Assembly: GCF_029714325.1 (NCBI RefSeq)
Contig: NZ_CP121666.1
Span: 8,976,501-9,040,500 of the forward strand
Length of the DNA stretch: 64,000 nt
Direction of reading: 5' to 3'
DNA from: Bradyrhizobium sp. CB1717
GTDB lineage: Bacteria > Pseudomonadota > Alphaproteobacteria > Rhizobiales > Xanthobacteraceae
Below are positions 59,162-64,000 of the stretch, one piece after another. Position numbers and translations under genes: made by a program. Below the pieces are notes generated by a model that had not been told where the DNA came from, ran no database searches, and saw only the letters and a list, made by a program, of their open reading frames with translations. The stretch's first letter is position 1; each line of letters opens with the position of its first letter.

Positions 59162-60877
59162 ATGAGCAATCCTGATCTCGTGATCCGCGGCGGCACTGTT
59201 GCGGACGGCGGTGGCGGCGAGCTGTTCGAGGCTGACGTCGCCATCACCGGTGGCAGGATCAGTGACATCGGAAAAATCTCTGCGAAGGGACAAGAAGAGA
59301 TCGACGCGCGCGGCAAACTGGTGACACCGGGTTTCGTCGACGTGCACACGCACTATGACGGCCAGGTCACCTGGAGCCAGGACATCACGCCGTCCTCGCA
59401 GAACGGCGTCACCACGGCGATCATGGGCAATTGCGGCGTCGGCTTTGCGCCGTGCAAGCCGGCCGACCACACCCGCCTGATCCAGCTGATGGAAGGCGTC
59501 GAGGACATTCCCGAGCCGGTCTTGAGCGCCGGCATTCCCTGGGCCTGGGAGAGCTTTCCCGATTACATGGACTGGCTCTCCAGGCGCGATTTCGACATCG
59601 ACGTCGGTGCGCAGCTGCCGCATGCGGCGCTACGGGTTTATGTCATGGGCGAGCGCGGCGCGCGCCGCGATCCCTCGACCGCCGAGGACAACGCGGCGAT
59701 GGCCAAGCTCGCGGGCGAAGCGGTGCGCTCCGGTGCACTCGGCTTCTCGACCTCGCGCACGCTCAACCATCGCACCTCGACCGGCGATTTCACGCCGACC
59801 TTGAAGGCGGGCGAGGACGAGCTCACCGCGATCGCCGGCGCGATGCATCGGCAGGGCCGCAGCGTGCTGCAATTCGTGCTCGACCTCTCCACCATTCACG
59901 AAGATTTGCCGATGATGCTGCGGGTCGCGGACTCAACGAAATGCCCGATCTCGTTCTCGATCACGCAGAACGATAGATCGCCAAACCGCTGGCGCCAGAC
60001 GCTGGACGAGATCAACGCGGCCGCACAGCGCGGCCTCTCCATTACGGCGCAGATTGCGGCACGGCCCGTCGGCCTGCTGCTCGGGCTCGAGCTGTCGCGC
60101 AACCCGTTCCAGACCCATCCGAGCTACAAGGCGATCGCGCATCTGCCGCTGCAGGAGCGGCTGGCACGGCTGCACCAGCCGGAGGTGCGTAAGGCGATCC
60201 TCAGGGAAACGGCGACCGCGACCGACGATCCGCTGTTCTTCCGGCCCAACTACGACAAGATGTTTTTGCTCGGCGATCCCCCTGACTATGAGCAGCCGCC
60301 GGAGAACGCGCTGGGCCCGCAAGCGCGCAGGCAGGGCCGGCAGCCGGAGGAGATCGCTTACGACGCGATGCTGTCCGACGAGGGCCGCGGCATGCTCTAC
60401 GTGCCCTTCCTCAACTATTCCGACGGCAATCTCGATGCGACGCGCGAGATGCTGCTCGATCCGCAATCGGTGCCGGGCCTGTCCGACGGCGGCGCGCATT
60501 GCGGCATCATCTGCGATGCGAGCTTCCCGACCTATCTGCTGACGCACTGGACGCGCGACCGCACGCGCGGCGAGAAGCTGTCGATCCCGTTCGTCGTCGC
60601 GGCGCAGTCGCGCAAGACCGCGCTCTCGGTTGGCCTCGTCGACCGCGGGCTGATCGCGCCCGGCTACAAGGCCGACGTCAACGTGATCGACTACGACCGG
60701 CTGCACCTGCATCCGCCGAAGGTGCATTACGACCTGCCGGTCGGTGGTCGCAGGTTGCTGCAGGATGTCGACGGCTATGAGGCGACGATCGTGTCGGGCG
60801 TCGTGACGCGGCGGCACGGCGCGGCGACGGGACGGCGGCCTGGGAAGTTGATTCGGGGTGCGCAGGGGGTGAATTAG
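59162..60877 (+). CDS. N-acyl-D-amino-acid deacylase-type amidohydrolase
   Basis: Metal-dependent amidohydrolase of 571 residues. The N-terminal beta-sandwich (DLVIRGGTVADGGGGELFEA) leads to the metal motif H62-T-H64 in FVDVHTHYDGQ and the cysteine region MGNCGVGFAPC typical of D-aminoacylases; SDGGAHCGIICDAS near the end supplies the catalytic aspartate. An alternative is a related hydantoinase or dihydroorotase-like enzyme. It is flanked by MFS transporters that may import its substrate. Confidence 0.85.
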   Translation: MSNPDLVIRGGTVADGGGGELFEADVAITGGRISDIGKISAKGQEEIDARGKLVTPGFVDVHTHYDGQVTWSQDITPSSQNGVTTAIMGNCGVGFAPCKPADHTRLIQLMEGVEDIPEPVLSAGIPWAWESFPDYMDWLSRRDFDIDVGAQLPHAALRVYVMGERGARRDPSTAEDNAAMAKLAGEAVRSGALGFSTSRTLNHRTSTGDFTPTLKAGEDELTAIAGAMHRQGRSVLQFVLDLSTIHEDLPMMLRVADSTKCPISFSITQNDRSPNRWRQTLDEINAAAQRGLSITAQIAARPVGLLLGLELSRNPFQTHPSYKAIAHLPLQERLARLHQPEVRKAILRETATATDDPLFFRPNYDKMFLLGDPPDYEQPPENALGPQARRQGRQPEEIAYDAMLSDEGRGMLYVPFLNYSDGNLDATREMLLDPQSVPGLSDGGAHCGIICDASFPTYLLTHWTRDRTRGEKLSIPFVVAAQSRKTALSVGLVDRGLIAPGYKADVNVIDYDRLHLHPPKVHYDLPVGGRRLLQDVDGYEATIVSGVVTRRHGAATGRRPGKLIRGAQGVN

Positions 60878-60894
60878 GCGAGGAGTTGCTTGCT

Positions 60895-61055
60895 TACCCT
60901 CCCCTGGAGGGGGAGGGTCGGCTCACATGGAGCGCAAGCGGAATGTGAGACGGGGTGGGGTGACGGTTTCTCCCCATCCAACAGTGCCCGAGCGGAGGGA
61001 TCACCCCACCCGCTCGCGCTTCGCGCGATCGACCCTCCCCCTCCAGGGGAGGGTG
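60895..61055. repeat. GC-rich inverted repeat (family B variant)
   Basis: TACCCTCCCCTGGAGGGGGA at the left and CCCTCCCCCTCCAGGGGAGG at the right, with inner CGCAAGCGGAATGTGAGACG and CACCCCACCCGCTCGCGCTT. It fills the gap between the convergent amidohydrolase and MFS genes. Confidence 0.75.
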
Positions 61056-61067
61056 AGACCAGCCCCC

Positions 61068-62414
61068 TTACGTCGGCGACACCGCGCTCTTCAACGGCGC
61101 GGTCTGCGCGGCCGCACCACGCGTCAACCTCGCCTTTTCCGTGTTCGGCCAGAGCAGCAGCAGGCCGATGACGCCGGAGCCGACCATCACCACCGCGTTG
61201 ATGGTGAAGCCGGTCAGGTAGCCGTCGAGCATGCTGCCGGCGCGCTGGATCACGGTGCCCATCACGCTGGGCGCGATGATGCCCGAGAGCGTGTAGAGCG
61301 CGCCATAGATGGCGATCACCGCGCCCCGCTGCGAGGCCGGGGTGAACTCGCCGAGCATCGGCGGGCAGACGACATAGATCGCGCCGCACAGGCCGGAGCC
61401 GACGACGAGCGATGCGATCTGCAGGCCCGCGCCCTCGACATGCCCCATCATGGCGAGGATCAGGCCGCCGATGATCAGCGGCACCGAGCCGAGCACGCCG
61501 CGCGAGATGCGCGTGGTGTAACCGCGCGCCATCATCACCTGCGAGATCCAGCCGGTGAGGATGACGATGGTGGCGCCGAACACCCAGGGCAGAATCGAGA
61601 TGAAGCCGGCCTGGCTCTGCGAGAAGCCGAGCCCCTTGACGATGAAGGGCGTGAACCAGGTGAGGCCGAGCGACAGCGCCCAATAGGCGCCGAAGGTCGC
61701 GATGACGCAGCCGAGGAAGGTGCGCGAGGTCAGAAGCTGCACATAGGGAATCTTCGGCTCGGTGACGGCGAGGGCCTGGGTGTCCTCCAGCGGGCCTTCC
61801 TTGCCGAGCGCGAGCCAGGCCGCGACCCAGATCAGGCCGACGACGCCGAGCGCGCCGAAGGCGTAGTGCCAGGAGTGGTTGACGATGACCCAGTTCAGCG
61901 CCGGCACTGCCAGGATGACGCCGAAGGCCGAGCCCTGCGACAGGATCGCGGTCGGCAGCGTGCGCTTCTCGTCGGGGAACCATTTGTAGATCGCGTGCGC
62001 GGCAACTGAGAAGGCCGGACCTTCGCCGGCGCCCAGCACGATGCGGCAGATCAGGAGCGTAGTGAAGGAGACGGTGCCGACCATCGGGAACTGCGCCAGC
62101 GCCCAGATCACCGCCAGCGTCAACAGCACCCAGCGCGTCGGCACCTTGTTGACGATGAAGCCGACCACGATGGCCGAGATCGAGAACAGGAAAAAGAACG
62201 ACGACCCGAGCAGGCCGAATTGCTCGGCGCTGAGCTTCATGTCGGTCATGATCGGCACACCGGCAAGACCGACGACGATCTTGTCCGCGAAGTTCACCAC
62301 CATGAAGAGAAAGAGGAGAAATGTAACGGTCCAGGCGCCCTTTGGCGTTTGCTTTGCCAACCCCTTGGAGTCCCCCGCCGTCCTGCCCATTTCGGGCGTT
62401 CCCTGAGCGCTCAT
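61068..62414 (-). CDS. MFS transporter, anion:cation symporter (ACS)-like
   Basis: Secondary transporter of about 448 residues. ACS-type landmarks are FMVVNFADKIVVGLAGVPIM at the first helix, GLLGSSFFFLFSISAIVVGF and RIVLGAGEGPAFSVAAHAIY with the conserved GEGP. GGGGAG lies just before paired ATGs (62417, 62414); an ATG at 62426 is also in frame. Substrates of the family are organic anions such as hexuronates, phthalate and 4-hydroxybenzoate-like acids; the one here is unknown. Confidence 0.85.
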   Translation of the reverse strand: MSAQGTPEMGRTAGDSKGLAKQTPKGAWTVTFLLFLFMVVNFADKIVVGLAGVPIMTDMKLSAEQFGLLGSSFFFLFSISAIVVGFIVNKVPTRWVLLTLAVIWALAQFPMVGTVSFTTLLICRIVLGAGEGPAFSVAAHAIYKWFPDEKRTLPTAILSQGSAFGVILAVPALNWVIVNHSWHYAFGALGVVGLIWVAAWLALGKEGPLEDTQALAVTEPKIPYVQLLTSRTFLGCVIATFGAYWALSLGLTWFTPFIVKGLGFSQSQAGFISILPWVFGATIVILTGWISQVMMARGYTTRISRGVLGSVPLIIGGLILAMMGHVEGAGLQIASLVVGSGLCGAIYVVCPPMLGEFTPASQRGAVIAIYGALYTLSGIIAPSVMGTVIQRAGSMLDGYLTGFTINAVVMVGSGVIGLLLLWPNTEKARLTRGAAAQTAPLKSAVSPT

Positions 62415-62556
62415 CATTCTCCCCATATGTCTTTATTGTCGGCACTTTTTTGATTTGGCCGTCTTGGGAGCTAACAACGGCTTGAAAGCCAACGCAACCC
62501 CGGCATTTCCACGGCAGGTGTGCTACGCAGCATTGAGTTAAATTCCGTCCGGCGCA

Positions 62557-63212
<656 letters not shown>

Positions 63213-63216
<4 letters not shown>

Positions 63217-64000
63217 GACGCGCGCTCTGGGTGCTCGCGGTACTCCTGAGCCATTGGCGGCGCCACGGCATGCAGTTCGCGACGCTCCTGATCGGGCTGA
63301 TCGCGGCGACCGCGCTGTGGAGCGGCGTGCAGGCCATCAACCAGCAGGCCCGCAACGCCTATGACCGCGCCGCGCCGACCTTTGGCGGCGTGCGCACGGC
63401 GATGCTGGTTGCGCCCAACGCAGCGACGTTTCCGCAGGAGCTGTTCGTCAAGCTGCGTCGCGCCGGCTGGCCGGTGTCGCCGGTGCTGGAGGGACGCGTG
63501 CAGATCAACGGACGCTCGGTGCGGCTGCTCGGCATCGAGCCGGTGACGCTGCCGGTCGATGTCGGCAATGCGCCGCGCCTTGGTGCCTCGGATCTCAGCA
63601 GCTTTGTCGCTCCACCGGGCCAGACATTGGTGGCGAGGGAGACGCTGACCGATCTGCAGGAAACGGAAGGCACAGCGCCGCCGATCAGCAGCGGCGCAAA
63701 ACTGCCGCCGCTGCACGTGCTGCCGCAGCTGGTGCCTGATGTGCTGGTGGTCGATATCGGCGTGGCGCAGCGGCTGCTGAACAAGCCGGACCAGGTGTCG
63801 CGGCTGCTGATCGGCAAGCCGAAGGGCAAGCCGGCCTCGCTCGCAAGCGTCGTCGGCGAGCAGCTGCAGCGGGTCGAGCCGAACGCGGAGACGGAGCTGG
63901 AGCGCCTCACCGACAGTTTTCATCTCAACCTCACGGCGTTCGGCCTGCTCTCGTTCTTCGTCGGCCTCTTCATCGTCAATTCGGCCGTCGGCCTCGCCTT
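63213..64000 (+). CDS. FtsX-like ABC transporter permease (partial, runs off window)
   Basis: Membrane component paired with the preceding ATPase. It starts at the ATG at 63213, overlapping the ATPase stop (63214-63216). The first 262 residues are visible: an N-terminal membrane segment (MQFATLLIGLIAATALWSGV), a long extracytoplasmic MacB-like domain (about 45-230) and the start of the next membrane segments (NLTAFGLLSFFVGLFIVNSA). The full protein is probably around 800 residues, as in the large FtsX-type permeases. Function, possibly lipoprotein or lipid export, is inferred only. Confidence 0.88.

Noticed and set aside
62440..62465. GGCAC followed by T-run near 62441 considered as a sigma54 promoter
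   Set aside because: The -12 part reads TTGA, not TTGC, and the leading T of TGGCAC is absent.

Overview
The window looks like a chromosomal segment of a high-GC alphaproteobacterium of the Bradyrhizobium/Rhodopseudomonas group. Supporting signs are the codon use, a CYP199A-type cytochrome P450 with its ferredoxin, a full sox operon, a large excess of ABC solute-binding proteins, and many palindromic intergenic repeats of the kinds common in Bradyrhizobium (at least seven families, over 20 copies). No tRNA, rRNA, CRISPR array, transposase or phage gene was seen. All names come from reading protein motifs by eye; no database search was possible.

Layout. (1) 1-14.5 kb is an aromatic-acid block: a Liv-type ABC importer (livH fragment, livM, livG, livF) translationally coupled to a 3-dehydroshikimate dehydratase (quiC-like); a Liv-type binding protein; a type II NADH dehydrogenase; an operon of CYP199A P450, 2Fe-2S ferredoxin and second Liv-type binding protein opposite a MarR regulator; and feruloyl-CoA synthase opposite another MarR regulator. 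These would feed quinate/shikimate, methoxybenzoates and hydroxycinnamates towards protocatechuate/4-hydroxybenzoate. (2) 14.6-25.7 kb is a nitrogen-scavenging block: allophanate hydrolase (atzF) on the plus strand, and a long minus-strand transcription unit of a dipeptide-type ABC importer (dppA, dppB, dppC, fused dppDF), atzG, atzE, hpxZ/atzH-like gene and a GntR regulator. Near-perfect sigma54 (-24/-12) promoter sequences precede both atzF and dppA, which ties both halves to nitrogen control.

(3) 25.9-34.2 kb holds an aminoglycoside-phosphotransferase-like kinase with a changed catalytic motif, an orphan ugpB-like binding protein, and a four-gene signalling cassette: a TRAP (DctP) binding protein without permeases, a membrane histidine kinase, a receiver-plus-kinase protein and an OmpR-type regulator. 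(4) 34.6-40.2 kb has an ECF sigma factor, a CcdA/thioredoxin pair, an unknown membrane protein, an L,D-transpeptidase and an apparently membrane-anchored amino-acid binding protein. (5) 40.6-50.4 kb has two acyl-CoA dehydrogenases, a carboxymuconolactone-decarboxylase-like protein, a VOC protein, two MFS transporters, a prolyl-oligopeptidase-like protease and an alpha/beta hydrolase.

(6) 50.5-57.3 kb is the sulfur block: a DUF938 methyltransferase opposite soxX-soxY-soxZ-soxA-(SoxXA-binding protein)-soxB-DsrE-like gene, then a persulfide dioxygenase-rhodanese fusion. soxCD is not in the window and SoxA is mono-haem. (7) 57.4 kb to the end has a small hypothetical protein, two MFS transporters flanking a D-aminoacylase-type amidohydrolase, and an ABC ATPase coupled to an FtsX-like permease that runs off the window.

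The most notable findings are the sigma54-bracketed carboxybiuret/allophanate-type cluster that lacks any ring-opening enzyme, and the TRAP-binding-protein-linked multi-kinase relay.
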